From contig NZ_QZMN01000015.1 in NCBI RefSeq assembly GCF_003702705.1, forward strand, positions 45,986 through 109,985: a stretch of 64,000 bases of DNA, read 5' to 3'. This document shows, piece by piece, positions 17,780-26,084 of this stretch. The notes beneath the pieces were generated by a model. It saw only the letters and a program-made list of their open reading frames with translations. It was not told the origin of the DNA and did not search any database. Each line of letters begins with the position of its first letter. Position 1 is the stretch's first letter. The position numbers and the translations under genes are program-made. The stretch comes from Ornithinimicrobium cerasi. Lineage in GTDB: Bacteria > Actinomycetota > Actinomycetes > Actinomycetales > Dermatophilaceae.

Positions 17780-18214
17780 GTGATCAGCACCAGCGACCAG
17801 CCGCCCGGGACGACGGGGAAGGACCGCACCCGTGACGTCTTCGTCACCGAGCGTCCGTGGGGGAGGTTCCAGCAGTTCGCGAGCAACGAGGTGGTCACGG
17901 TGAAGACGATCACCGTCGAGCCCGGCCACCGCCTCTCGCTGCAGACCCACGGCCACCGCGCCGAGATGTGGCACGTGCTCGACGGGGAGGTCGACGTGCA
18001 GGTGGGGGAGCGGACCTGGGTCGCCCGCACCGGGGAGATGGTGTGGGTGCCCGAGGGGTCCGTGCACCGCCTCGGCAACCCGGGCACGGAGCCGGCCCGC
18101 GTGCTCGAGCTGGCGTTCGGCGAGTTCGACGAGGCGGACATCACCCGGCTCGAGGACGACTACACCCGGCTCGGGGACGACGACACCCGGCTCGGGGACG
18201 ACGACACCCCCTGA
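17780..18214 (+). CDS. Cupin-domain protein, mannose-6-phosphate isomerase type II-like
   Basis: The 144-residue single cupin resembles the isomerase half of bifunctional mannose-1-phosphate guanylyltransferases. Seen: ERPWGRFQQFASNEVVTVK, TVEPGHRLSLQTHGHRAEMW (metal-binding His residues), VPEGSVHRLGN, and a family-like end ADITRLEDDYTR. The GTG start at 17780 follows a GAAGGAG ribosome site 10 bases upstream; an ATG at 17735 is less likely. The tail after EDDYTR is made by 21-bp duplications (RLGDDDT repeated). Confidence 0.8.
   Translation: MISTSDQPPGTTGKDRTRDVFVTERPWGRFQQFASNEVVTVKTITVEPGHRLSLQTHGHRAEMWHVLDGEVDVQVGERTWVARTGEMVWVPEGSVHRLGNPGTEPARVLELAFGEFDEADITRLEDDYTRLGDDDTRLGDDDTP
18141..18211 (+). 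repeat. 21-bp tandem duplication at the end of the cupin gene
   Basis: Units start at about 18141, 18162, 18183 and (partial) 18204. Each contains CACCCGGCTCGGGGACGACG or a one- or two-base variant. The in-frame units lengthen the protein tail by seven residues per copy. Confidence 0.8.
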
Positions 18215-18246
18215 CGCGGTCCTCCCGGCACGGACGGGCCGGCGGG

Positions 18247-19074
18247 TCAGCGCGCCGGGGCGACCGCGTCCCAGGCGACACCGAGCTCGCCCAGCCGCCA
18301 CCGGGCGGGGCCGCCGAGCACCGGCCAGCCCCGGTCCCGCACGTCCGCCGCGCTCGCGACGAACCGCTGGCGGGCTCCGTAGGAGGCGAGCGGGGAGTGC
18401 CGGGCCCAGGCCGCGTCCAGAGCCTGCAAGAACCCGTGCACCCCCTCGCCCGGGACGTTGCGGTGGATGAGGACCTTGGGCAGGCGCTCGGCGACGACCG
18501 AGGGACGGTCCAGCCCCGCCAGCCGCCAGGCCAGGGTGAGCGAGCGTGGTGCCGGGAGACCGTCGGGGCCCCGGCGCACGTCCACCCACGCCGCCAGCCG
18601 GCCCAGCTCGTCGCACGTCCCCTCGACGAGCGCACCCCCCGGGGACAGCCGGCCGACCACCGAGGCCCACGCGGCCGCGGTGTCCTCCTCGGCATACTGC
18701 CGGAGCACGTTGAACGCCCGGACCACGTGCGGGGACCCGCCGGCGGGCACCGGCACCTCGAACCCGCCCAGCACGAACTCCACCCTGGGCGGGTCCGCGA
18801 CCGCGACGCCGCGGGCCACCCGCTCGGGGTCGATCTCGACGCCCACGAGCCGGACGTCCGGCCGCACCCGCGCCAGCCGGTCCGCCAGCTCGAGCACGGT
18901 GACGGGCGAGGCGCCGTAGCCCAGGTCCACCACCACCGCCGGACCCGTGGGCGCACGCAGGACGTCGCGCAGCGCCCACGCCATCCACCGGTCGACGCGG
19001 CGCAGCCGGTTGGGGTTCGTCGTGCCCCGGGTGATCGTGCCGACGGGGCGGGCGCGCACGCTCCTGGGGGTCAC
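18247..19074 (-). CDS. Class I SAM-dependent methyltransferase-like protein
   Basis: The 275-residue protein has a Rossmann SAM site: VVDLGYGASPVTVLELADRL (motif I) near residue 46, LVGVEIDPERV (motif II) and LGGFEVPVP. No acceptor-specific motif is seen, so the substrate is unknown. The GTG at 19074 is chosen because TACCCT lies 6 bases upstream; longer open frames upstream run into the mshA promoter region. Divergent from mshA. Confidence 0.78.
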   Translation of the reverse strand: MTPRSVRARPVGTITRGTTNPNRLRRVDRWMAWALRDVLRAPTGPAVVVDLGYGASPVTVLELADRLARVRPDVRLVGVEIDPERVARGVAVADPPRVEFVLGGFEVPVPAGGSPHVVRAFNVLRQYAEEDTAAAWASVVGRLSPGGALVEGTCDELGRLAAWVDVRRGPDGLPAPRSLTLAWRLAGLDRPSVVAERLPKVLIHRNVPGEGVHGFLQALDAAWARHSPLASYGARQRFVASAADVRDRGWPVLGGPARWRLGELGVAWDAVAPAR

Positions 19075-19080
19075 CGGCCC

Positions 19081-19086
19081 AGGGTA
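19081..19086 (-). promoter_or_regulatory. -10 box of the methyltransferase gene
   Basis: TACCCT on the minus strand, 6 bases before GTG 19074. It decides the start of that gene. Confidence 0.65.
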
Positions 19087-19117
19087 GACGGGCACCGGCC
19101 GCCCGTCCTCGCCGTGC

Positions 19118-19123
19118 CAGACT
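19118..19123 (+). promoter_or_regulatory. -10 box of mshA
   Basis: CAGACT, 6 bases before the ATG at 19130, with no Shine-Dalgarno sequence. Leaderless. Confidence 0.55.
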
Positions 19124-19129
19124 GGCCGG

Positions 19130-20377
19130 ATGACCAGCGACGTGCCCGGTGGCAGCCTGCCCCGGGTCGCGATGGTCGCGCTCCACACCTCCCCGCTCGA
19201 GCGGCCCGGCACGGGAGACGCCGGGGGGCTCAACGTCTACGTCGCCGAGACCGCCGCCCGTCTCGCGCGGCGCGGCGTGGACGTGGACGTCCTCACCCGC
19301 GCGGCCGGCCAGGGCCCCGGGACGGTCGTCCTCGCCGACGGCGTCACCGTGCACCACGTCCCCGCCGGGCCGCCCGCCCCCCTCGACAAGCAGGAGCTGC
19401 AGGCCCACCTCGCCGAGTTCGCCGACGGGCTCGCCGCCCGGACCAGCGACCGGGGGTATGCCGTGATCCACTCCCACTACTGGCTCGCCGGGGAGGTGGC
19501 CAGGATCGCCGGGGCGCGGTGCGGGGTGCCGTTCGCCCACACGGCGCACACCCTGGGGCGGGTCAAGAACCTCGCGCTCGCGGCGGGCGAGACCGCCGAG
19601 CCGCCGGTGCGGCTCGAGGGGGAGCAGCGGGTCGTGGACGCGGCCGCCGCGCTGGTCGCCAACACCCAGGACGAGGCGCGCGCGCTCCGCGAGCACTACG
19701 CCGCCGACCCGGCGCGGGTGCGCGTCGTGACCCCCGGCGTCGCCCTGGAGACCTTCCGGCCCGGCCCGCGCGACGTGGCGCGGCGGGCCCTCGGCCTGCC
19801 GCAGGACGCGGTCGTGCTCCTCTTCGTCGGCCGCATCCAGCCCCTCAAGGCCCCCGACGTGCTCGTCCGGGCCGCGGGCGAGCTGGTCCGCCGCGACCCG
19901 GCCCTGCGGGGGCGGCTCGTCGTGCTGGTCCTCGGCGGGCTCTCGGGGTCGGGCCGGGCCGACCCGGAGGCCCTGCGGCGCGTCGTGAGGGAGGAGGGGC
20001 TGGACGGCGTCGTGCGCTTCGGGCCGTCGGTGTCGCGGGAGGAGCTCGCCCAGCACTACCGGGCGGCGGACCTGCTGGCCGTCCCCTCGCACAACGAGTC
20101 CTTCGGCCTGGTGGCGCTGGAGGCGTTGGCCTGCGGCACGACCGTCGTCGCCGCCCGGGTCGGGGGGCTGCCCGTCGCGGTAGGGGAGGCCGGTGTGCTC
20201 GTCGACGGCCACCACCCCTCCGCCTGGGCGGACGCCCTCGCCCGGACGCTCGCGGAGGACGCCGACCCCGCAGCCCTGGCTTCCCGGTCGGCCCGGGCGG
20301 TCGCCCACGCCTCGCACCACTCCTGGGAGCGGACCGTCGACGCGCTCCTGGCGACCTACACGGAGGTGACGTCATGA
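19130..20377 (+). CDS. mshA: D-inositol-3-phosphate glycosyltransferase MshA
   Basis: First committed step of mycothiol synthesis: transfers GlcNAc from UDP-GlcNAc to inositol-3-phosphate. A 415-residue GT-B (GT4) enzyme. Seen: GDAGGLNVYVAETAARLARR in the N-terminal domain, HSHYWLAGEVA, HTAHTLGRVKN, FVGRIQPLKAPDVLVRA in the donor domain, and HNESFGLVALEALACGTTVV, the nucleotide-sugar-binding E-x7-E region. Followed by ybjN, gpmA and regX3/senX3, the order known from Mycobacterium. Confidence 0.96.
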   Translation: MTSDVPGGSLPRVAMVALHTSPLERPGTGDAGGLNVYVAETAARLARRGVDVDVLTRAAGQGPGTVVLADGVTVHHVPAGPPAPLDKQELQAHLAEFADGLAARTSDRGYAVIHSHYWLAGEVARIAGARCGVPFAHTAHTLGRVKNLALAAGETAEPPVRLEGEQRVVDAAAALVANTQDEARALREHYAADPARVRVVTPGVALETFRPGPRDVARRALGLPQDAVVLLFVGRIQPLKAPDVLVRAAGELVRRDPALRGRLVVLVLGGLSGSGRADPEALRRVVREEGLDGVVRFGPSVSREELAQHYRAADLLAVPSHNESFGLVALEALACGTTVVAARVGGLPVAVGEAGVLVDGHHPSAWADALARTLAEDADPAALASRSARAVAHASHHSWERTVDALLATYTEVTS

Positions 20378-20919
20378 CCGACGCGACCACGCTGCATACC
20401 CTGCTCGACCACCTCGGCGTCGCCTGGGAGGACGGCGGGCGCGAGGGCGAGACGGTGGTCACCCTGCCCGGTGAGCGCAAGCTGCGGACGGTGGCCTCGC
20501 TGCACGTCGGCGAGCGGGCCCTGGAGCTGCGCGCGTTCGTCATCCGCAACCCCGACGAGCGGCACGAGGACTTCTACCGCCACCTCCTGCGGCGCGCGCT
20601 GCGCCTGCCCGGGCTCGGGTATGCCGTGGACGCGGCGGGGGACGTCTACGTGACCGCCCGCGTCCCGCTCGGCGGGCTCGACGAGCAGGTCCTCGACGAG
20701 CTGCTCGGGGGGGTGCTGGCCGCCTGCGACGAGCCGTTCGACGAGCTGCTGCGGATCGGGTTCTGGACCTCGATCCGCAGGGAGTGGGCGTGGCGGGTGT
20801 CGCGGGGTGAGCCGACGGCCAACCTCCAGGCGTTCCGCGCCGAGCTCGAGGCGGCGGACGCGGCGGAGGCGGCCGACGCGGCGGACGCGCCCGGGACCTC
20901 GGGTGCCGCGGACGCCTGA
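20374..20919 (+). CDS. YbjN-domain protein
   Basis: The 181-residue protein has a YbjN/type III secretion chaperone-like fold (residues 1-150) and an Ala/Asp-rich tail (EAADAAEAADAADAP). Seen: ALELRAFVIRNPDERHEDFY and FDELLRIGFWTSIRREWAWR, conserved in the actinobacterial family next to mshA. Biochemical role unknown. Its ATG overlaps the mshA stop (ATGA), so it is co-translated with mshA. The tail is coded by short imperfect GCGGCGGACGCG-like repeats. Confidence 0.85.
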   Translation: MTDATTLHTLLDHLGVAWEDGGREGETVVTLPGERKLRTVASLHVGERALELRAFVIRNPDERHEDFYRHLLRRALRLPGLGYAVDAAGDVYVTARVPLGGLDEQVLDELLGGVLAACDEPFDELLRIGFWTSIRREWAWRVSRGEPTANLQAFRAELEAADAAEAADAADAPGTSGAADA

Positions 20920-20940
20920 CCCCGGCGCGGGAGCCCCCGA

Positions 20941-20946
20941 TAGTGT
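20941..20946 (+). promoter_or_regulatory. -10 box of gpmA
   Basis: TAGTGT, 6 bases before the ATG at 20953. Leaderless. Confidence 0.65.
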
Positions 20947-20952
20947 GGGCGC

Positions 20953-21705
20953 ATGAGCGCCGAGTACACCCTGGTCCTGCTCCGCCACGGCGAGAGCGAG
21001 TGGAACGCGAAGAACCTCTTCACCGGCTGGGTCGACGTCGACCTCACCGAGAAGGGCCGGGAGGAGGCCGTCCGGTCCGGGAGGCTGATGAAGCAGGAGG
21101 GGCTGCTGCCGGACGTCGTGCACACCTCGCTGCTGCGCCGGGCGATCACCACCGCCAACCTCGCCCTGGACGTGGCCGACCGGCACTGGATCCCGGTGCA
21201 CCGCTCCTGGCGGCTCAACGAGCGGCACTACGGCGCGCTGCAGGGCCTGGACAAGGCGGCGACCCGGGACAAGTACGGCGACGAGCAGTTCATGCTGTGG
21301 CGTCGCAGCTTCGACACGCCGCCGCCGCCGATCGACCCGGACGACGAGTTCTCCCAGGCGCACGACCCGCGCTACGCCGGGACGGACGGGGAGATGCCGA
21401 TGACCGAGTGCCTCAAGGACGTCGTCGTGCGGATGCTGCCCTACTGGGACTCCGACATCGTCCCGGACCTGCGGGAGGGTCAGACGGTGCTGGTCGCCGC
21501 CCACGGCAACAGCCTGCGCGCCCTGGTCAAGCACCTGGACCGCATCAGCGACGAGGACATCGCCGGCCTCAACATCCCGACCGGCATCCCGCTGCTCTAC
21601 GAGCTCGACGCGGACCTGCGCCCGGTGACCGCCGGTGGCCGCTACCTCGACCCCGAGGCGGCGGCCGCGTCGATCCAGGCGGTCGCCAACCAGGGCAAGC
21701 ACTGA
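20953..21705 (+). CDS. gpmA: 2,3-bisphosphoglycerate-dependent phosphoglycerate mutase
   Basis: Glycolytic interconversion of 3- and 2-phosphoglycerate. The 250 residues match the dPGM family. Seen: [20 protein letters not shown] with the phosphohistidine [35 protein letters not shown] with the catalytic Glu, and [17 protein letters not shown]. Convergent with regX3. A hairpin containing both stop codons separates them. Confidence 0.97.
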   Translation: MSAEYTLVLLRHGESEWNAKNLFTGWVDVDLTEKGREEAVRSGRLMKQEGLLPDVVHTSLLRRAITTANLALDVADRHWIPVHRSWRLNERHYGALQGLDKAATRDKYGDEQFMLWRRSFDTPPPPIDPDDEFSQAHDPRYAGTDGEMPMTECLKDVVVRMLPYWDSDIVPDLREGQTVLVAAHGNSLRALVKHLDRISDEDIAGLNIPTGIPLLYELDADLRPVTAGGRYLDPEAAAASIQAVANQGKH

Positions 21706-21726
21706 CCGACGCGAGGTCGGGTCAGA
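21703..21726. terminator. Shared hairpin between gpmA and regX3
   Basis: CTGACC-GAC and GTCGGGTCAG pair around a 5-base loop with one bulge. The hairpin spans both stop codons and could end transcription from both sides. Confidence 0.45.
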
Positions 21727-22405
21727 CGGCCTCGAACTTGTAGCCGAGCCCCCGCACCGTGACGATGCGCACGGGGTTGGACGGGTCGGGCTCGAGCTTG
21801 GCGCGCAGCCGCTTGACGTGCACGTCCAGGGTCTTGGTGTCACCGACGTAGTCGCTGCCCCAGACGCGGTCGATGAGCTGACCCCGGGTGAGCACCCTCC
21901 CGGCGTTGCGCAGCAGCATCTCGAGCAGCTCGAACTCCTTGAGGGGCAGCTGCACGGGCCGGCCGTCCACCTGGACGGTGTGCCGCTCGACGTCCATCCG
22001 GACGGGGCCGGCCTCCACGGTCGCGGGAACCAGCTCCTCGGGCTCGCTCAGGCGGCGCAGCACCGCCTTGATCCGGGCGAGCAGCTCGCGCCCGGAGTAG
22101 GGCTTGGTCACGTAGTCGTCGGCCCCGAGCTCCAGGCCCACCACCTTGTCGACCTCGGAGTCCTTGGCGGTCAGCATGATCACCGGCACCGAGGACCGCT
22201 GCCGCAGCGCCCGGCAGACGTCGACCCCCGAGATCCCCGGCAGCATGAGGTCGAGCAGGACGAGGTCGGCCCCCGAGCGGTCGAACTCCGCGAGCGCGGC
22301 CGGGCCGGTGGCGGCGACGGCCACGTCATACCCCTCCTTCTCCAGGAGGTAGGAGAGGGGGTCGGAGAACGACTCCTCGTCCTCCACCACGAGAATGCGC
22401 GTCAT
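21722..22405 (-). CDS. regX3: Response regulator RegX3 (phosphate response)
   Basis: OmpR/PhoB-family regulator partnered with SenX3, controlling phosphate-starvation genes. The protein has 227 residues. Receiver domain: ILVVEDEESFSDPL, LVLLDLMLPG with the phospho-Asp near residue 52, and the KPYSGRELLARI Lys. Winged helix: KEFELLEMLLRNAGRVLTR, GDTKTLDVHVKRLRAKLE and TVRGLGYKF. The ATG at 22405 follows a GAAAGGTGAG ribosome site that includes the senX3 stop. The 5-base gap to senX3 indicates coupled translation. Confidence 0.96.
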   Translation of the reverse strand: MTRILVVEDEESFSDPLSYLLEKEGYDVAVAATGPAALAEFDRSGADLVLLDLMLPGISGVDVCRALRQRSSVPVIMLTAKDSEVDKVVGLELGADDYVTKPYSGRELLARIKAVLRRLSEPEELVPATVEAGPVRMDVERHTVQVDGRPVQLPLKEFELLEMLLRNAGRVLTRGQLIDRVWGSDYVGDTKTLDVHVKRLRAKLEPDPSNPVRIVTVRGLGYKFEAV

Positions 22406-22410
22406 CGTGC

Positions 22411-23676
22411 TCACCTTTCGACGGGACGGTCGGAACGGGTCGGGGCGCCGGCGGGGAGGGCGTCGCCGTGGGCCGGGTCGGCCACCCGCGCCCGGTCCCC
22501 CGAGGCGTGGGGCGCGGGGGAGCCGGTCGGGCGGGGGTCGTCGGCCACGGCCGGCAGGCGCAGGGTGAAGGTCGAGCCCTGTCCCTCCTGGCTCCACAGC
22601 GTGATGTCCCCGCCGTGGTTGGCGCAGATGTGCTTGACGATCGACAGGCCCAGGCCGGTGCCGCCGGTGAGGCGGGAGCGGGCGGCGTCGACGCGGTAGA
22701 AGCGCTCGAAGATCCGCTCCTGGTCCGGGGCCGAGATGCCCTGGCCCTGGTCGCTGACCGCGACCTCGACGACGTCGTCGACGCGGCGCGTGACGACGCT
22801 GACGCGGGTCCCGTCCTCGGAGTAGGTGATGGCGTTGGTGAGCAGGTTGCGGATCGCGGTGACGATCAGGTCGCGGGCCCCGTAGATCCGCAGCCGGGCC
22901 GGGTCGTCCCCCACCGCGGTGACGATCTCGTGCGACCCCGCGAGCGAGGCGGTCTGGTCGACCGCCTCGGCCGCGCAGGCGGAGACGTCCACGATGACCA
23001 TCTCGGCCAGCAGGTCGCTCGTCTGCAGCCGGGAGAGGTCGACGATCTCGGTCACCAGGTGGGCGAGGCGCCCGGCCTCGGTCTTCATCCGCCGCGCGAA
23101 GCGGGCCACGGCCTCCGGGTCGTCCGCGGCGTCCTCGACCGCCTCCGCGAGGAGGGCGAGGCCTCCGACGGGGGTCTTCAGCTCGTGGCTGACGTTGACG
23201 ACGAAGTCACGCCTGACCTGCTCGACGCGGCGCGCCTGGGTGCGGTCCTCGACGAGGATCAGGACGAGCTCGTCGCTGATCCGGGCCACCCGGGTGTTCA
23301 GCTGCAGGCGCCCCGTGCGGAAGGGGCCGCGGGTCACCTCGATGTCACGCTCGCGGACGGTGCCGTCGCGCAGCACCGCGGCGACCTGGGCGCGCAGCTC
23401 GTCGTTGAGCAGGTTGTGCCCCCGCACCAGCCCGAACGCCAGGGCGGGGGAGGTGGCGGTGCGGACCCGGTTGCTGCGGTCCATGACGATGGCGCCCGAG
23501 CGCAGCACCCCGAGCACGTCGGCGACGCCCCGGGGCAGGGTGGCCCGTTCGTGCTCGGCCTCCCGGACCGCCTGCTCGGCCGCGCGGCGGGCGGGGACGC
23601 TCGCCACCCACCAGAGGAGGAGGCCGGCCGCCAGCCCGGCGAGGACGCCGAGCACGAAGGCGGTCACCGGGGTCAC
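22411..23676 (-). CDS. senX3: Sensor histidine kinase SenX3
   Basis: Kinase partner of RegX3. The 421 residues comprise one clear N-terminal membrane helix (VTAFVLGVLAGLAAGLLLWW), a PAS-like domain (about 50-150), a HisKA domain with FVVNVSHELKTPVGGLALL (phospho-His near 166), and an ATPase domain with AIRNLLTNAITYS (N box), VSDQGQGIS and GTGLGLSIVKHI. A Pro/Ala-rich tail follows. The GTG start at 23676 is set by a leaderless -10 box. Divergent from phoU across a Pho-box-like region, which suggests autoregulation. Confidence 0.95.
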   Translation of the reverse strand: MTPVTAFVLGVLAGLAAGLLLWWVASVPARRAAEQAVREAEHERATLPRGVADVLGVLRSGAIVMDRSNRVRTATSPALAFGLVRGHNLLNDELRAQVAAVLRDGTVRERDIEVTRGPFRTGRLQLNTRVARISDELVLILVEDRTQARRVEQVRRDFVVNVSHELKTPVGGLALLAEAVEDAADDPEAVARFARRMKTEAGRLAHLVTEIVDLSRLQTSDLLAEMVIVDVSACAAEAVDQTASLAGSHEIVTAVGDDPARLRIYGARDLIVTAIRNLLTNAITYSEDGTRVSVVTRRVDDVVEVAVSDQGQGISAPDQERIFERFYRVDAARSRLTGGTGLGLSIVKHICANHGGDITLWSQEGQGSTFTLRLPAVADDPRPTGSPAPHASGDRARVADPAHGDALPAGAPTRSDRPVER

Positions 23677-23682
23677 AACGCC

Positions 23683-23688
23683 ACAGTA
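23683..23688 (-). promoter_or_regulatory. -10 box of senX3-regX3
   Basis: TACTGT on the minus strand, 6 bases before GTG 23676. Leaderless. Confidence 0.65.
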
Positions 23689-23740
23689 TGCATCCCCGTC
23701 ACCTGCTGTCCCCGCACGGGACGGGGGCCGGTGAGGCAGA

Positions 23741-23773
23741 GTTCATCGTGCCGTCGTACGGTGTTCATGCGAC
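23741..23773. promoter_or_regulatory. Pho-box-like triple 11-bp repeat between senX3 and phoU
   Basis: Three consecutive 11-base units: GTTCATCGTGC (23741), CGTCGTACGGT (23752, degenerate) and GTTCATGCGAC (23763). The GTTCA core and 11-bp spacing match the PhoP/RegX3 direct-repeat operators of Streptomyces and mycobacteria. The position between senX3-regX3 and phoU fits autoregulation by RegX3. Confidence 0.7.
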
Positions 23774-23858
23774 CCTGGGAGTGTCGACCTGCCGTCCTGA
23801 GGGTCAGGGCGAGCGGTGTCCGCGTCGCACGTGATCGACGCCTCGAGAAAGGTGCCCC

Positions 23859-24578
23859 ATGCGCAGCGCGTTCCACGACCAGCTCGACCTCATCTCCGAG
23901 CAGCTGGTGGAGCTGAGCCGGCTCTCCGCGCGCGCCCTCAACCGGGCCACCCAGGCGCTGCTCGAGGGGGACCTGTCCCTGGCCGAGCAGGTCATCACCG
24001 AGGACGACGCCATCGACGCCCTGCGCCGCGAGTGCGACAACCGGGCGATCGACGCGCTCGCGCGCCAGCAGCCGGTGGCCACCGACCTGCGCCAGCTGGT
24101 CACGACGTTGCGGATGACCTCCGACCTGGAGCGCTCGGGCGACCTGGCCCGCCACGTCGCCAAGCTCACCCGGATGCGCTACCCGGACCCGGTCCTGCCG
24201 GAGGAGCTGCGCGAGACGTTCAAGGAGATGGCCCAGGTGGCCGAGCAGATGGTCCTGCGCGCCGGCGAGATCGTGGCCACCAAGGACGTCCGGGGCGCGG
24301 CGGAGCTGACGGAGCGCGACGACATCATCGACCGGCTGCACCGCGAGGTCTTCCGGATCCTCCTCGAGCCGAGGTTCGCCTCGCAGAGCCAGCAGGTCGT
24401 CATCGACGCCACGCTGCTCTCGCGCTACTACGAGCGGTTCGCCGATCACGCGGTGGCCGTCGCGGTCCGCATCGTCTACCTCGTCACCGGCACCTGGCAG
24501 GACGACGAGCCGGAGGTGCCGGGCCGGGAGTGGCGCGAGCACCACGCCAACGGCGCGGTCCCGCGCGCCGAGCAGTGA
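23859..24578 (+). CDS. phoU: Phosphate signalling protein PhoU
   Basis: Negative regulator that links phosphate transport to the SenX3/RegX3 system. The 239 residues are all-helical with two PhoU repeats. Seen: MRSAFHDQLDLISEQLVELS, RQQPVATDLRQLVTTLRM and LEPRFASQSQQVVIDATLLS, which include the metal-binding E/DxxxD-type segments. The ATG at 23859 follows GAGAAAGG at 23845-23852. Divergent from senX3, sharing the Pho-box region. Confidence 0.95.
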   Translation: MRSAFHDQLDLISEQLVELSRLSARALNRATQALLEGDLSLAEQVITEDDAIDALRRECDNRAIDALARQQPVATDLRQLVTTLRMTSDLERSGDLARHVAKLTRMRYPDPVLPEELRETFKEMAQVAEQMVLRAGEIVATKDVRGAAELTERDDIIDRLHREVFRILLEPRFASQSQQVVIDATLLSRYYERFADHAVAVAVRIVYLVTGTWQDDEPEVPGREWREHHANGAVPRAEQ

Positions 24579-24624
24579 CGCGCGGCTGACGGCATACCCC
24601 CCGAGAGCGGGCGCCCGCAGCGAC

Positions 24625-25164
24625 TCAGTGGTCGGACGAACCCTCGTCCTCGGGGAGCGGCTCCACGGTGCCGCCGGCGTCGTCGGCGTACTGCTCGTAG
24701 GTCCCCTGCGGCAGCAGCACCGGTGCGGTGCCGACGAGCGTCTCCCCGTCGGCCTGGAGCCGGACCTCGACGCCCTGGCCCGCGGGAGTCTCGACGACCT
24801 CCACGATCGTGCGCTGACCCTCGCCGCCCTCGGGGCCGCCGTCCAGGCGCACGCTCGTCCCCGGGTCGACGGTGACCTCGCCGGCGGGCTGCCCGGCCAC
24901 CGTCACGGTCACCGTGAGGGGTTCGGAGCCGCTGTTCACGAGGCTGCCGGAGAGGACGCCGGGAGCGCCGTCGCCCTGGCTGACCACGAGCACGTCACGG
25001 GCGTCGAGCGACTCGCCGTCCATCTCGACGCCGTCGGCCGGGGCGTAGCGCAGCAGGGTGGTCTGGGGGGAGTTCACGCCGCAGGCGCCGAGCGCCAGGG
25101 TTCCGGCGGCGAGCGCGCCCACGAGGCTGGCGCGGCGGGTGCGGGACGAGGCAGCGGTCTTCAC
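24625..25164 (-). CDS. Putative lipoprotein of unknown function
   Basis: The 179-residue protein has a lipoprotein signal (LVGALAAGTLALGAC, lipobox LGAC near residue 25), a beta-rich middle with VTVTVAGQPAGEVTVDPGT, and an acidic C-terminus. It resembles conserved actinobacterial lipoproteins of unknown role. The start at GTG 25164 is set by TAGGGT 7 bases upstream. Longer frames upstream are artefacts of the 52-bp repeat array. Convergent with phoU. Confidence 0.75.
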   Translation of the reverse strand: MKTAASSRTRRASLVGALAAGTLALGACGVNSPQTTLLRYAPADGVEMDGESLDARDVLVVSQGDGAPGVLSGSLVNSGSEPLTVTVTVAGQPAGEVTVDPGTSVRLDGGPEGGEGQRTIVEVVETPAGQGVEVRLQADGETLVGTAPVLLPQGTYEQYADDAGGTVEPLPEDEGSSDH

Positions 25165-25171
25165 GGGGCTC

Positions 25172-25177
25172 ACCCTA
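25172..25177 (-). promoter_or_regulatory. -10 box of the 24625 lipoprotein gene
   Basis: TAGGGT on the minus strand, 7 bases before GTG 25164. It decides the start. Confidence 0.6.
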
Positions 25178-25210
25178 GCGAAGGCCCTGCCCGGTCGCGC
25201 TCGCTGACCG

Positions 25211-25336
25211 CCCGGATGCCGTGCACGACCCACACCCGGGTGGGTCCCGCGCCCGCTGAACGCCCGGATGCCGTGCACGCCCCACACCTGTGCGTGCCGC
25301 GCGCCCGCCGAGTGCCCGGATGCCGTGCACGCCCCC
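25211..25336. repeat. 52-bp direct repeat array upstream of carD
   Basis: CCCGGATGCCGTGCACG begins at 25211, 25263 and 25315, exactly 52 bases apart. The rest of each unit is conserved imperfectly, and the third copy is partial. The array is non-coding and lies between the divergent lipoprotein and carD genes. The core includes the palindrome GTGCAC. Confidence 0.85.
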
Positions 25337-25560
25337 CTCACTCGGGCGAGGTGTGTTCGCGAGACGGCGCGGTCAGCCCGGGTCGGTCCTGCCCGGGCGG
25401 CACCGAGAAGCCGGTCGGCGCCGCGACATTCGCCGCCACGAGGCCGGCGTCGGCCCGCCGCCAGCTGCGCCTCGCCCCAGCCCTGCGCTGCGCGGACGTG
25501 CGGCTCGGGGTGGTCCTGACCAGCGTAAATGGCAGCGGTGGGATTTAGTGACCTGTGCCA
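25337..25560. other. Non-coding stretch before carD
   Basis: The rest of the 437-base lipoprotein-carD gap. Apart from the carD promoter at its right end I see no gene, RNA motif or further repeat. Confidence 0.4.
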
Positions 25561-25567
25561 CGCGTGG

Positions 25568-25573
25568 TATCCT
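25568..25573 (+). promoter_or_regulatory. -10 box of carD
   Basis: TATCCT, 28 bases before the carD ATG. This gives a short leader with GAAAGGGG before the start, so carD is leadered, unlike most genes here. Confidence 0.5.
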
Positions 25574-25601
25574 GGGTGTCCGCGAAAGGGGCTTTCTGAA
25601 G

Positions 25602-26084
25602 ATGACGTTCAAGGTCGGCGAGACGGTCGTGTACCCGCATCACGGTGCCGCGCTTATCGAGGAGATGAAGACCAGGACCATCAAGGGCGAGGAGAAGCTC
25701 TATCTCAAGCTGAAGGTAGCTCAGGGGGACCTCACGATCGAGGTCCCGGCGGAGAACTGCGATCTGGTGGGCGTCCGTGACGTCGTCGGCAAGGAGGGCC
25801 TGGACAAGGTCTTCGCCGTGCTGCGCGCCGAGCACACCGAGGAGCCGACCAACTGGTCGCGCCGCTACAAGGCGAACCTCGAGAAGCTCGCCTCCGGTGA
25901 TGTGATCAAGGTGGCCGAGGTCGTCCGCGACCTCTGGCGCCGCGACAAGGACCGCGGCCTGTCCACGGGCGAGAAGCGCCTGCTGAGCAAGGCCCGGCAG
26001 ATCCTCGTCTCCGAGCTCGCGCTCGCCGAGAAGACCAACGAGGACACGGCCGAGGCCACGCTCGACGAGGTCCTCGCCTCCTGA
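25602..26084 (+). CDS. carD: CarD-family RNA polymerase-binding transcription factor
   Basis: Essential actinobacterial factor that binds the RNA polymerase beta lobe and stabilises open complexes, notably at rRNA promoters. The 160 residues have the standard length. Seen: the N-terminal Tudor-like domain ([39 protein letters not shown]) and the helical DNA-binding domain ([49 protein letters not shown]). Followed by ispD and ispF, the usual order. Confidence 0.97.
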   Translation: MTFKVGETVVYPHHGAALIEEMKTRTIKGEEKLYLKLKVAQGDLTIEVPAENCDLVGVRDVVGKEGLDKVFAVLRAEHTEEPTNWSRRYKANLEKLASGDVIKVAEVVRDLWRRDKDRGLSTGEKRLLSKARQILVSELALAEKTNEDTAEATLDEVLAS

